Assembly (NCBI RefSeq): GCF_001705515.1 | Contig: NZ_MDJS01000004.1 | Span: 496,001-560,000, forward strand | Direction of reading: 5' to 3' | Source: Mucilaginibacter sp. PPCGB 2223 | GTDB taxonomy: Bacteria > Bacteroidota > Bacteroidia > Sphingobacteriales > Sphingobacteriaceae | DNA length: 64,000 nt | Shown: positions 16,124-26,800 of the stretch, piece after piece | How the letters are laid out: each line of letters opens with the position of its first letter | Position numbering within the stretch: position 1 is the stretch's first letter | Notes under the pieces: generated by a model | The model's database searches: none | Seen by the model: the letters and a program-made list of their open reading frames with translations, nothing else | Told to the model about the DNA's origin: nothing | Made by a program: the position numbers and the translations under genes

Positions 16124-19100
16124 ATGAAAAGAACTCTACTCTTTTGTTTGGCTCTGCTATTGTTCCATTTAGCGCAAGCCCAGGAGACCTTTCCGGTTAA
16201 CGGCGCGTGGGACGTACGACCGGGGCTCTACGCGTTTACCAATGCAACCATTGTTGTAAATGCCGATCAAACCATTACTAACGGAACGCTTTTAGTTAAA
16301 GACAGGCTTATCGAAGCCGTAGGCGCGGGTATCGCTATCCCCAAAGGATATATTACCGTCGACCTGAAAGGCAAGTACATTTATCCGAGCCTCATTGATG
16401 CCTATACAACCTACGGCATGCCCGAAGCGCCGCGCGCGCAATTTGGCGCCGGAGGTGCTGGCGGTGGCGGCTTTGGCCTCCGATCAACAGTAATGGTATC
16501 CACTAAATCTGGCCCTTATGGCTGGAACGAGGCTATCAAACCTGAAATGGCCGCCAAAGCAGTTTTTCATGTTGATGCTACCAAAGCGGCCGACCTGAAA
16601 AAAATTGGTTTCGGTACCGTACAATCGCTAATTCACGATGGCATTGCCCGCGGTACATCAATGGTGGTGGTTTTGGGCGACGAGCGGGATAACGAAGTTG
16701 TATTGAACGATGTTGCCGCAGCGCACTATTCGTTCAGCAAAGGCACCGCCGCAACTAATTATCCATCGTCGTTAATGGGTAGTATAGCGCTATTGCGCCA
16801 GACTTATTATGATGCTGCCTGGTATAAAAATCAAAAAGAAGAGTATAATATATCTTTAGACGAGTTCAATAAAACCCAAAGCTTACCGCAGATCTTCGAG
16901 GTAACCGACCCGCTGAATGTGATGCGGGCCAGCAAAATCGCCAAAGAGTTCGGCAAGCAATACATCTTTAAAACCGATGGCAAAGAGTATCAGCGATTGA
17001 ATGAAATGAAAGCCACCGGCAGCAGTTTCATCATCCCGCTTACCTTCCCGTCGGCTTACGACGTTGAGGACCCCGCCGATGCCCGTAACATTACTTACGA
17101 ACAGATGAAAGAGTGGGAACTCGACCCGACCAACCCTGCCACACTCGAAAAAGCGGGCGTTCGATTTGCCATTACCACTTACGGGTTAGATAATAACACT
17201 ACTTTCTGGGCCAACCTCCAAAAAGCGATGGATTTTGGTTTGACCGAAAAACAAGCCTTAAATGCATTAACCACTATCCCTGCCGAAATGCTGGGCGTTA
17301 GCGATAAGGTAGGTACCCTTACTACCGGCAAGCTGGCCAACTTCCTGATCACTTCTGCCGACCTTTTCAAAAAAGACAACGTAATTTATGAAAACTGGGT
17401 TGAGGGCCGCAAATACGTGGTAGGCAAAATGGAAGTTACCGACCTGCGCGGCGCTTATAACCTAACAGGCGCAGGCTTATCAAATATTACTTTAAACCTG
17501 AGCGGCGCTACCCCGGCAACTGTCAGCCTTTCGGCGATGCATACCGGCGTAGATAGTACACGTACACAAGGCACCTTTACCCGTACCGGCGATGGGGTAA
17601 GCTTTTATTTCGACCTGAAAGGTAACCCGACAGGCAATATCCGCCTCGCCGGTACCATCACTTCGGTATCCCCTGTTACCATGAAAGGTTTTGCTACATT
17701 GCCCGATGGCACTTCTACACCCTGGGTAGCTACTTATACCGGCCCTGCACAAGCCGGCGGCCCGGGCGGCTTCGGCGGTCGTGGCGGAAACAATGCCAAT
17801 GCAGCTAAAACCCCAACCAATGTTGGCCCGGTAATTTATCCTTTTGTAGCTTATGGCAATGCCGAAATACCGAAGGTTGAAACAGCTTTGTTTAAAAACG
17901 CAACGGTCTGGACAAACGAAAAAGAAGGTATCCTGAAAAATACCGACGTACTGATCGAGAACGGCAAGATCAAAGCTGTGGGCAAAAACCTCAGCGCACC
18001 GGCCGGTGCCCGCATCATCGATGCTACCGGCAAACACATTTCGCCGGGTATTGTGGATGAGCACTCGCACATCGCCATTACCGGCGGCGTTAACGAAGGC
18101 ACACACTCGGTTACAGCCGAAGTTCGCACCGCCGACGTGATCAACTCCGAAGACATCAACCTTTACCGCCAGTTAGCCGGTGGCGTTACCATCTCACACA
18201 TCCTGCACGGCTCGGCCAACCCCATCGGCGGCCAGCTGCAGGTTATCAAACACCGCTGGGGTTTAGCTCCTGAAGAACTGAAAATGGAAGGCGCCGATGG
18301 TTTCATCAAATTCGCCCTGGGCGAAAACGTTAAAGGCAGCAATAACTTCGGCATCAACACCAACCCGCGTTTCCCGCAAACCCGTATGGGCGTTGAGCAG
18401 GTTTATGTCGATGCGTTCCAGCGTGCTAAGGAATACAAAGCCGCACGTGCGGTAAAAGGCAGTACCGTACGCCGCGACCTGCAACTGGATGCACTGGTTG
18501 AGATCCTGGATAACAAACGCTTCATCACCTGCCACTCGTACGTGCAAAGCGAGATCAACATGCTGATGCACGTAGCCGATTCGATGGGCTTCCACATCAA
18601 TACCTTTACCCACATCTTAGAGGGTTATAAAGTTGCTGATAAAATGAAATCGCGCAATATAGCCGGCTCAACCTTCAGCGACTGGTGGGCCTACAAAAAC
18701 GAGGTAGCCGAAGCTATCCCGTACAACGGCAAGCTGATGCACGAGGTTGGTTTGGTAACCGGCTTCAACTCGGATGACGAGGAAATGGCCCGCCGTTTGA
18801 ATCAGGAAGCCGGCAAATCGGTTACCTATGGCAAGATGAGCGAAGAAGAGGCCCTGAAACTGGTTACGCTTAACCCGGCTAAAATGCTGCATATCGATAA
18901 CAAGGTCGGCAGTATCAAAGTTGGTAAAGATGCCGATATCGTATTATGGTCGGCCGATCCGCTTTCTATCTACGCAATTTGCGAGAAAACCTATGTAGAT
19001 GGCGTACCTTACTGGGAACTGGATAAAGATGCCGCCAAGCAAAAAGCCCTCAAGGCCGACGAGGCCCGCCTGATCCAGAAAATGATCGAAGCTAAAGGCA

Positions 19101-19228
19101 GCGGCGCTACAACACAACGTGCCGGATTCGGCGGCCGCCGCCGCCCGCAATACGAGTGCGAAACAACTGAAGATGAACAGGCTGATTTTGTATCGGGTTT
19201 AGGTAATTCACAAGGTGGTTCAAAATAA
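16124..19228 (+). CDS. Secreted double-domain amidohydrolase
   Basis: 1034 residues with a signal peptide (ends LAQAQ). Two amidohydrolase-like halves are joined by a beta-rich linker. The first (about 25-450) has the composite-domain strands and IYPSLIDAYTTYG where a metal-binding HxH should be, so it seems inactive. The second (about 585-980) keeps HSH in IVDEHSHIAITGG, further histidines in TCHSYVQSE and FTHILEGYK, and SDDEE as the metal-binding aspartate. The best guess is a periplasmic imidazolonepropionase-like or peptidase-like hydrolase; the substrate is unknown. Gly-rich loops occur near residues 105-118 and 545-560. The next gene, 22 bp on, encodes a related protein. Confidence 0.82.
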   Translation: MKRTLLFCLALLLFHLAQAQETFPVNGAWDVRPGLYAFTNATIVVNADQTITNGTLLVKDRLIEAVGAGIAIPKGYITVDLKGKYIYPSLIDAYTTYGMPEAPRAQFGAGGAGGGGFGLRSTVMVSTKSGPYGWNEAIKPEMAAKAVFHVDATKAADLKKIGFGTVQSLIHDGIARGTSMVVVLGDERDNEVVLNDVAAAHYSFSKGTAATNYPSSLMGSIALLRQTYYDAAWYKNQKEEYNISLDEFNKTQSLPQIFEVTDPLNVMRASKIAKEFGKQYIFKTDGKEYQRLNEMKATGSSFIIPLTFPSAYDVEDPADARNITYEQMKEWELDPTNPATLEKAGVRFAITTYGLDNNTTFWANLQKAMDFGLTEKQALNALTTIPAEMLGVSDKVGTLTTGKLANFLITSADLFKKDNVIYENWVEGRKYVVGKMEVTDLRGAYNLTGAGLSNITLNLSGATPATVSLSAMHTGVDSTRTQGTFTRTGDGVSFYFDLKGNPTGNIRLAGTITSVSPVTMKGFATLPDGTSTPWVATYTGPAQAGGPGGFGGRGGNNANAAKTPTNVGPVIYPFVAYGNAEIPKVETALFKNATVWTNEKEGILKNTDVLIENGKIKAVGKNLSAPAGARIIDATGKHISPGIVDEHSHIAITGGVNEGTHSVTAEVRTADVINSEDINLYRQLAGGVTISHILHGSANPIGGQLQVIKHRWGLAPEELKMEGADGFIKFALGENVKGSNNFGINTNPRFPQTRMGVEQVYVDAFQRAKEYKAARAVKGSTVRRDLQLDALVEILDNKRFITCHSYVQSEINMLMHVADSMGFHINTFTHILEGYKVADKMKSRNIAGSTFSDWWAYKNEVAEAIPYNGKLMHEVGLVTGFNSDDEEMARRLNQEAGKSVTYGKMSEEEALKLVTLNPAKMLHIDNKVGSIKVGKDADIVLWSADPLSIYAICEKTYVDGVPYWELDKDAAKQKALKADEARLIQKMIEAKGSGATTQRAGFGGRRRPQYECETTEDEQADFVSGLGNSQGGSK

Positions 19229-19250
19229 TCCCATTAAGAGAAAAACAATC

Positions 19251-20579
19251 ATGAAGAAGATATTTTTAAGTTTAGGAGGATTATTGCTGGGCACTATCCT
19301 TACCTATGGGCAGGCAACTATATCGCCGGCCAAACCGCAATCTGGTCCTATCGTCATCACCGGCGCTACCATACACGTAGGCAACGGCCAGGTGATCGAC
19401 AACGGCTATATCGCTTTTGATAAAGGCAAGATCACCGCTGTGGGATCAGGCGCAGCGCCGGCAATAAGCGGCGCTAAAACCATCGACGCCACCGGCAAAC
19501 AAATCTATCCGGGTTTTATCTGCCCTATCACTACTTTAGGTTTGATCGAGATCGAAGAGGGTGCCAAAGGCACTGTAGACGACCAGGAAACCGGCGATAT
19601 GAACCCCAACGTACGTTCGCTCATCGCTTTCAATACCGATTCGAAAGTTATACCTACGGTGCGTTCAAACGGGATTTTACTGGCGCAGCCAACTCCTGAC
19701 GGCGGTACCATTTCGGGCCAGTCGTCGGTAATGATGCTCGACGGCTGGAACTGGGAAGACGCCGTGTACAAAGCCGATATCGGCGTACACCTGACCTGGC
19801 CGGCCGTGGCAGGCGGCAGGCGCCGTGGCGGTGGTGGCGGCGGTATTCGTGGCGCTGCAGCAGTAGCCGGTGGCGAAACGCCCGCCGAACGTGCACAAAA
19901 AGCCCTGGATAACCTCGACTCATACTTCGCACAAGCCAAAGCTTACGCCGAAGCCAAGGCGCCCGTTAAAAACCTGCGCTTCGCAGCTATGGCCGGTTTA
20001 TTTAATGGCACGAAAAAGCTGTTCATCAATGTCGACGGCAGTAAAGAGATCTTACAGGCTATCGCTTTCGCCAAAAAATACGGTATACAACCGGTACTCG
20101 TCGGCGGTAAGGAAGCTTACCTCGTTGCCGATGTATTGAAAGAGAACAACGTACCTGTAATCCTGAAAGAAACCCAGGCTTTGCCTCCAAAAGACGATGA
20201 CGATGTATATTTACCTTACAAAATGCCAAAGATCCTGCAGGATGATGGCGTGCTGTACGGCTTAACCGGTATCGGTTTCTGGCGCCAGCGTAACCTGCCC
20301 TTCGAGGCCGGCCAGGCCGTAGGTTACGGTTTAACTAAAGAACAGGCCGTATCGATGATCACCCTCAACAATGCCAAAATATTAGGCATCGATAAAACTA
20401 CAGGCAGTTTAGAAACCGGCAAAGATGCCAACCTGTTCATTTCGAATGGCGATGCATTGGATATGATCAGCCTCGATGTCACCCGCGCCTTTATCCAGGG
20501 CCGCGATATCAACCTCGATAACCTGCACAAACAACTGTACCGCAAATTCAGCGACAAATACGGAGTAAAAGCCGATTAA
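19251..20579 (+). CDS. Secreted amidohydrolase-like protein lacking the HxH metal site
   Basis: 442 residues with a signal peptide (MKKIFLSLGGLLLGTILTYGQ). It resembles the first half of its upstream neighbour: ITGATIHVGNGQVIDNGYIAFDKGKITAVG, then YPGFICPITTLGLIEIEEG, where HxH is replaced by CPI. The C-terminal MITLNNAKILGIDKTTGSLETGKDANLF is the usual amidohydrolase end. A Gly/Arg-rich insertion lies near residues 183-205. It is probably a non-catalytic partner of the larger enzyme. The start at 19251 leads directly into the signal peptide. A strong terminator follows. Confidence 0.78.
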   Translation: MKKIFLSLGGLLLGTILTYGQATISPAKPQSGPIVITGATIHVGNGQVIDNGYIAFDKGKITAVGSGAAPAISGAKTIDATGKQIYPGFICPITTLGLIEIEEGAKGTVDDQETGDMNPNVRSLIAFNTDSKVIPTVRSNGILLAQPTPDGGTISGQSSVMMLDGWNWEDAVYKADIGVHLTWPAVAGGRRRGGGGGGIRGAAAVAGGETPAERAQKALDNLDSYFAQAKAYAEAKAPVKNLRFAAMAGLFNGTKKLFINVDGSKEILQAIAFAKKYGIQPVLVGGKEAYLVADVLKENNVPVILKETQALPPKDDDDVYLPYKMPKILQDDGVLYGLTGIGFWRQRNLPFEAGQAVGYGLTKEQAVSMITLNNAKILGIDKTTGSLETGKDANLFISNGDALDMISLDVTRAFIQGRDINLDNLHKQLYRKFSDKYGVKAD

Positions 20580-20607
20580 GGTTTTGAATCAAATTGCGTA
20601 AATCATC

Positions 20608-20640
20608 AAGCGACGGGTTTTGAACCCCGTCGCTTTTTTT
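20608..20640 (+). terminator. Rho-independent terminator after the amidohydrolase pair
   Basis: AAGCGACGGG and CCCGTCGCTT form a ten-pair stem with an eight-base loop, followed by a run of T. It lies 29 bp after the stop codon of the second amidohydrolase gene. Confidence 0.9.
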
Positions 20641-21240
20641 GTTTACCCAGAGCAGACATGAGTAAATATGGGTTGTTAAGTATTGATTTTCCAATGCAAA
20701 AAAACAATCATTCATTCAATAACTCAATCCCTGCCAGCCGGCAGGCGGGCTTCAAACATTAAACCCAGGGGGGGGGGAATTGTAAGAGATTTCCAGGCGT
20801 TTTCTATTCAATTTACGCCGTTGTCGGTGCCGTCTCAATAACTTCTCAAAACTAAACACATGGGTATTTATGGGTATCTGTGTCACGTCCTGACTCATGC
20901 TTTTTGATTCTATTTCAGGGCGTTCCCTGTGGGCCGCGCTTTCCGCTCATACTACACCGGCCTTAGCCACTGGGCCGGTATCCCTGCCCGTCCGGCAGGC
21001 GGGCGCTGCAATCTAACGCAGCTTCCCGTTAGCACATAGGTATTCTTCGGTATTTTCAAATAACTCCTTGTCTTGATTCCTGACTCTGGCATCCTGACTC
21101 TTTATCAGGGGGAAATTGTAAGAAATTTTTCGGCAGATCAGGAACCTGATCAAGCCCAATAAACCAAGAGGCTTTGCGCCTTAGCCCTAAATTTACGCAT
21201 TTTTAGGCGCATATACAAGCAATACTCAACCTATATAAAA
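20641..21240. other. Gene-free, repeat-rich intergenic region
   Basis: About 600 bp without a gene between convergent operons. It contains a run of ten G (20768-20777), an ACCCATAAATACCCATG-type tract on the minus strand (20859-20877), a REP-like element (20918-21062), and two copies of GGGGGAA(A)TTGTAAGAxATTT (about 20773 and 21110). A further CCTGCCxGCCGGCAGG palindrome lies at about 20731-20748. Confidence 0.6.
20918..21062 (-). repeat. REP-like dispersed element, copy C
   Basis: Read on the minus strand it has the same ordered blocks as the other copies: an AAATACC..AATACC tract, TGCGTTAG, GCGCCCGCCTGCCGGACGGG, GGATACCGGCCC, TGGCTAAGGCC, GTATGAGCGGAAAG, and GGCCCACAGGGAACG. It is closest to the copy at 61408-61510, with which it shares the GCCTGCCGGACGGGCAGGGA palindrome exactly. 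Confidence 0.75.
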
Positions 21241-21243
21241 CAA

Positions 21244-21273
21244 AAAAAGCCCCGGCAGGCAACCGCCGGGACT
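21244..21273 (-). terminator. Terminator of the susCD operon
   Basis: On the minus strand AGTCCCGGC and GCCGGGGCT form a GC-rich stem (one G-T pair) followed by seven T. It lies about 53 bp beyond the stop codon of the DUF4397 gene. Confidence 0.88.
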
Positions 21274-21326
21274 TTCACTTATCAACTATTTATTAAACAA
21301 TGTGTTTCAAAGAATGTCCTATACCC

Positions 21327-22241
21327 CTATTTGTTGGTATAGTAATTTAAACCCGGCGCGTTAAAGTATATTTCCGGGTATTTGGTTTGAGGGTCGGTAA
21401 CCGGAAGGGACGGCCTTGCACTGGCTTTAAGGGTAATGCTGGTATTTGGTACCGCATAATCAGCTGCCAGGCCTTTTAATACCAGCGTATAATAACGTCC
21501 TGGTGTTAACGGCGGTGCTGTAGTGGCACCCAGCTTGGTGGTTGTGCCAGTCAAATACGCCTGGAAGGTATAAGTAGTAGTGCCCAACGCATTAACCGGA
21601 ACGGCCACAAACTGACCGATTGTGCCATACGACACATTAGTTATAACAGTTGCTGTAGTAGCACTACCACCAGTTGGCGTATAGGTACCCGCAATATCAA
21701 CCGCGCCGCCGTTGGGTATCATGTGCGCAAGCCTTACATAAGCCATACCCGCTGCCGGAGTTGGGAATACATCCTTTACCACAAACGAAGTTACAGGCGT
21801 GGCTACCGAACCCGGCAGGCCCGAAGTGATGATAGAATAGGCGTCGCCGCTTGTAGTTGCCTGGGTTACGTTGGTAATCACCGTTGCCGGGGCAACCGTT
21901 TGCGGGCTGATTAAAGCCGGTACCGGTGTTGAGGCCACTACCTTGATAGCGGTGTTGCCCGATGCAACTACAGCATAGTTACTTGCCGGAAACACGCCGT
22001 TAAATATGTAACCGGTGGTTATAGAGCCTGGCAACGCGTTATCGGTTACCGACACGGTTTGCTGCGGCGTAACCTGTACGCCATTGGCATATGCATCAAG
22101 TGCAGGCACACCCGGCGCGGCGTGAAAGAATTTGAGTTGTACACCCGAAGCAGCTACGCCAGCTTGGGTTATCACACTTTTGTCGCAACTTGATAGTGCA
22201 AACGCAACCGCACAAGCCGCTATATAAAATATTTTTTTCAT
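21327..22241 (-). CDS. DUF4397-domain lipoprotein
   Basis: 304 residues with a lipoprotein signal (ALSSC, lipidated C19). The mature chain begins with LKFFHAAPGVPALDAYANG, the recognisable opening of DUF4397, and has a second, similar unit around AYVRLAHMIPNGGAVDIAG. Both are beta-sandwich-like. No enzymatic motif is visible. It is the third gene of the susC-susD operon, 16 bp after susD, so it probably sits on the outer membrane and supports the same uptake system, perhaps by surface ligand binding. Confidence 0.82.
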   Translation of the reverse strand: MKKIFYIAACAVAFALSSCDKSVITQAGVAASGVQLKFFHAAPGVPALDAYANGVQVTPQQTVSVTDNALPGSITTGYIFNGVFPASNYAVVASGNTAIKVVASTPVPALISPQTVAPATVITNVTQATTSGDAYSIITSGLPGSVATPVTSFVVKDVFPTPAAGMAYVRLAHMIPNGGAVDIAGTYTPTGGSATTATVITNVSYGTIGQFVAVPVNALGTTTYTFQAYLTGTTTKLGATTAPPLTPGRYYTLVLKGLAADYAVPNTSITLKASARPSLPVTDPQTKYPEIYFNAPGLNYYTNK

Positions 22242-22257
22242 GTTGTTTCGCTTTTAA

Positions 22258-23862
22258 TTACGGTAAAATAAACCATGGTTTTTTAGTGTGATAATCCGGG
22301 GCTAAAGCGCCAATATTATTCAAAGCCGGTACGTTCCAAATGTACTCCGAGTTGTAACGCGGCCTTAACAGGTAAACCTGTTTACCTGCATTATCAGGAT
22401 ACAATGGGGATGGTTTTTGGAAACCCTGGAATATCGATGTATCGTAGCTATACCTGCGCTCGTCGCACCAGGCCTCTATAGCACCCCAAACATACAGTGC
22501 GATGAATTTTTGCTGCAGGATATCGGCCAGTGTTAAGGTAGCTGCCGATTGCTTTACGCAAGGGCCGGTTAAGTACGCTGTTTTAGCAGCGGCGCTTATC
22601 ACGTTTTGCGTACCCGTTAAATTGTCTCCCTGTGGTGGGTTGCTGCAAAAATCAAGGCTACCTGTTATACCGTTAATATAAGCTGTGTACGCACCTGCCA
22701 GGTCGCCCTTCTTAAACAAAGCTTCGGCTTTGAAGAACTGTACTTCGGCATAAGTATCTAAAACCCCCCTCGCGTTGTCGTTATAGATATACTTTTGCGT
22801 GGTACCTGCATTCGAAGGATAGGCAGCGCCGGTATAACCGGTGCCGTTACCGTTACTAAACAGGTATGGTATTAAGGTGTTGGCATCTGCTGAGTTTGGG
22901 TCGGCGCCTGCGCCAATCACACCACGGTAAACGCCATCTTTACTCTGCGCTATCAGGATATTAATGCGCGGGTCTAAAGTATTGTTAGGGGTCGACGAAC
23001 CGGTGAAGATACGACCGTCGAGCAAACGAACAATAAAATCCGATTGACGGAACGAACCCAGGTTCGCCCGTAGTGGCCCCCAGAAATTCGAATCGCCCGA
23101 TACCGAACCATTATTTTTTATGCTGGCGTTATCGGCATTGCTCACAAACGAGCTATCAACATATTTGGCAACAAGCGTTGGGTTAAATATTGATTTGTTG
23201 GTTAAATGTAACTGGTTTTTGGCCAAAATGGCATAACAAAATTTGATCCATTTGGTGCGATCGCCGTAGTACATATAATCACCAACTTTAAGGGCCGGGG
23301 ATATAGTCAAGTGGTCGGTGTTGATAGCCAGGTTAAAGTAGTTGATGGCCATCTGCGCATCTTTTACAACTTCGGCATAAACATCCTCGGGTACATCATA
23401 GTCAAAAGTAAGGCGGCTTGGGTCAAACGCTTCCTTTACTATCATGTTGTTGTACTCGTCGGCACCAGCCTGCCATCCCCAGGCGCGCATGGCCCAGCCC
23501 GCACCAACATAGTCCCATTGTTGTTTTGGTATGGCATCCTGCCAAAGCAAGCCGGTATTGGCACCAAGGCTGAAGTAAACCGAGCGCCAAATCTCGCCGC
23601 CGCTGTCGCTTCCCACAGCATACCCTTCCTGATCCCAAACATTTTGTGATGCCGATGAGCCCCATATCTGCGCATACTGCCCTACAAAACGGCTATCAAA
23701 CCAAACGCCGCGCTCCATGCCGGCCAGCATCGATGGCATTAAAGCTGATGCCGAAACCGCTACCGGTGCATTGGGGTTGTTATTTACATCTACATATTTT
23801 TTACAGCTGCTCGCCGTACAAAGCGTTAAGGCTGCAAGTATTGTATATTTTATCTTTTTCAT
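22258..23862 (-). CDS. SusD/RagB-family nutrient-binding lipoprotein
   Basis: 534 residues with lipobox ASSC (C20) followed by KKYVDVNNNPNAP. Helical TPR-like parts and a C-terminal stretch with YSYDTSIFQGF fit the SusD-like_2 group. SusD proteins sit on the cell surface as a lid over the SusC barrel and capture the ligand. It follows susC by 12 bp. The ligand is unknown: no glycoside hydrolase is encoded nearby. Confidence 0.9.
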   Translation of the reverse strand: MKKIKYTILAALTLCTASSCKKYVDVNNNPNAPVAVSASALMPSMLAGMERGVWFDSRFVGQYAQIWGSSASQNVWDQEGYAVGSDSGGEIWRSVYFSLGANTGLLWQDAIPKQQWDYVGAGWAMRAWGWQAGADEYNNMIVKEAFDPSRLTFDYDVPEDVYAEVVKDAQMAINYFNLAINTDHLTISPALKVGDYMYYGDRTKWIKFCYAILAKNQLHLTNKSIFNPTLVAKYVDSSFVSNADNASIKNNGSVSGDSNFWGPLRANLGSFRQSDFIVRLLDGRIFTGSSTPNNTLDPRINILIAQSKDGVYRGVIGAGADPNSADANTLIPYLFSNGNGTGYTGAAYPSNAGTTQKYIYNDNARGVLDTYAEVQFFKAEALFKKGDLAGAYTAYINGITGSLDFCSNPPQGDNLTGTQNVISAAAKTAYLTGPCVKQSAATLTLADILQQKFIALYVWGAIEAWCDERRYSYDTSIFQGFQKPSPLYPDNAGKQVYLLRPRYNSEYIWNVPALNNIGALAPDYHTKKPWFILP

Positions 23863-23874
23863 TGTCTCTTAAAT

Positions 23875-26800
23875 TTATAGCTTAACCTTTAAACCTAACG
23901 AAATTACACGCGGGGTTGGCAGCGTTCCGAAATCAAAACCACTCGAACCCGGGCCTGTTTCCGATGCGTTGTTACCATTCACATCAGGGTCGGCACCGGT
24001 GTAATTCGTCCACATAAACACATCGGTAGCGGTTACAAACACGCTCGCAGCTTTAAACAGCTTTTGCCTGCTTAGTATGGTTTGTGGCAATTTATAGCTC
24101 AAAGTAATATCTTTAAGTTTCAGCCAGTTGATGTTGTGCTCAACAAAGTCGGCATCGATATTACTGGTATAGTAAGTGTTTTGATAGTATGGTGTGATCT
24201 GGATAGTGTTAACCGTTGGGTTAGCGGTGTTTTCCTTGCCATCTTTAATAACACCCGGTACTATAACAGGTGTCAGGCGGTCAAGCGTACGGGTACTTAA
24301 ACCGTAACGGGTTAAAAACAACTCATTGCCGTTAAATACGTCGCCGCCTTTGCGGATATCGAACAGGAAGCTCAGGTCAAAACCTTTAAAGCTAAAATGG
24401 TTACCCAAACCTACCTGGAAGTTGGGTATCCTATCGCCAACGGTACCAAAGGTTGCATTGCTGATAGGCAAACCGCTTTGCGGGTCAACCAATATCTGAC
24501 CGGCATTGTTGCGTGCATAATTGTAGGCTGCTATATTGCCTGTGCTGCTGCCTGGGAATACGCTCACGCGTACGTTCGAGTACAACCAGGTATCAGAGTT
24601 ATAATACTCAGGCAAGCCGCCTAAACTTTTAACGGTACCGTGCGCTTTGGTAAAATTAAGCAACACATCCCAGCTAAAATCTTTTGTTTTAACAGGTACG
24701 CCCGTTAAACTTATCTCAACGCCATGGTTATCAACTTCGCCACCATTGATATAGGCCAAAATGTAACCTGTGGCGTAGCTGGTGCGAGGCGCAAATATTT
24801 GGTTAGTGGCCACCACACTGTAGTAGCTGATATCGGCACCTAAGCGGCCTTTAAATAACTGAAATTCAACACCCAGGTCGAGTTCTTTATCACGCTCAGG
24901 TTTCAACAACGGGTTGTTGCCGGTTACGTTATAAGCAAACCCGCCGCCGGTTGTGGTTTGTTGCGATAAGGTTGATAATATCTGGTAAGGGGCATAAGGA
25001 TCTTTACCTACCTCTGAGTATGATGCGCGGATCTTTCCATACGATAACCAGTTGCTGTTTTTAAGCGCTGGTATTTCGGTAAAGATATAACCCAAACCTA
25101 CCGATGGATAGAAGTAATGATCTTGTGTAGTACCCGATAGTTTTGACGAATACTCTTCCCTTGCAGTTGCGTTAAGCGTTAAAGCCTCCTTGTAAACCAC
25201 GCTCAGGTTAGCAATACCCGATGCGTACCTAACACGTTTCAGGTAATCTGATGTACGTTGTTTGGTAGGGTCGGTGTTGTTAATGCTGTTAAAGTTAGGC
25301 TGCGCAAAGTTTTGTCCGTAAAAACCATTCACGTCATCGCTGTTGTTAATAATCTCGGCACCTACGCGTAGCGTTGTGCGGAAATTACCGAAGGTTTTTT
25401 TAACGGTCGCAAACACGTTACTGTTGATCTGCAAGTTGTTGTCGTTGAAATTATCAATGATACCATTTGCACCAATACCCGTTGTTGCAGCAAAGCTGTT
25501 TACCGGCGAATTTTGGTAAGCCGAGCTTGCCTGGCTGGTGTAATTGTTACCGGCTGTCGAAGCAAAGTCGATACCCACAATACCGCGGAAGTTTAACCAT
25601 GGCGTAGCGTCGAACGACAGGTCGGCGCTGGCTTTTATACGGTTGGTTTTATCTTCGCTGATGTTGTTGTGAGCATCCCAAATAGGGTTGTCAAAATCAA
25701 TGCTGTTATCGGCTAAACTGGCTGTCGACGGGATAAGCGTTCTTTTCGAACCGTCAGGGTTTTGATAGTTCCTAACATCATCATAAGTAGGCCATGTCAA
25801 CGCGTCGATGTAAGTACCCGTGTTACCCTTATTCAATTTACGGTTGTCAATATTAAAATAGTTAAAAGTAGCGCTGCTGGTTAGTTTAGATGATAGTTTG
25901 GACTGACCCGAAAAGAACAACGATAATTTATCATTATATGCTACCGGTAATACACCTGTTGCATTCCTGAACTGTGCCGAAATACGATACGATGACTGAT
26001 CGTTACCACCTTCGAAAGCTACATTATTGGTAACCGTTTTACCGGTTTGCATAATGTTTGCCAGGTTATTATAAGTCGTGGTACCAGGCGCGTAAGCAGG
26101 GCCAAAGGCTGTACGTACGGTAGTGCTGGTAGCACCGTTTTGCCCTACACCAAATACGGTTTGTACTTGGGGGAAGCGGTAAGCGGTAGCAAAACCAAAG
26201 TTGTTATCATAGGTAAACGAACCATTTCCGGCGTGGCCCTTTTTGGTAGTGATAACGATAGCACCGCCAGAAGCTGATGAGCCGTAAACTGCAGCAGCAT
26301 CGGCTCCTTTTAATACTGTTACCGATTCAATATCATCAGGATTAATATCTGCAATACGGTTGGTAAAGTCGGCACTGCGGTTCGGGCCGTTCGATGCTAA
26401 CAATTGCTGGTCAACAGCATCGTTACTAACGCGCACCCCATCAACTACAAACAAAGGGTTGTTGCTGCCACCTATAGAATTGTACCCACGCAATACAATT
26501 TGCGATGAAGCGCCCGGGGCGCCACTTGTACTGGTCACTGTTGCTCCGGCTACACGACCTTGTAAAGCGTTCAAAAAGTTTTCGCGTTGGGTATTGGCAA
26601 TATCTTCACCTTTTACCGTCTGCACTGGCGATGTCAGGTCGCGCTGACTTTGTTTAACGCCGAAAGCGCCGGTTACAACAACCTCATTAAGCGCATGGCT
26701 GTCTTGTGCCAGCTGTACGTTAATTATTGTTGATGCCCCTACAACCTTTTCCTGCGTAACAGTCCCGATATAACTAAATACCAGTATTTGGCCTGTATTG

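Noticed and set aside
16124..20579. Amidohydrolase pair as one gene split by a frameshift
   Set aside because: The second gene has its own signal peptide and a proper stop and start 22 bp apart.
20768..20777. Ten-G run as a phase-variation switch
   Set aside because: It lies in non-coding DNA between convergent operons, far from any promoter or coding frame.
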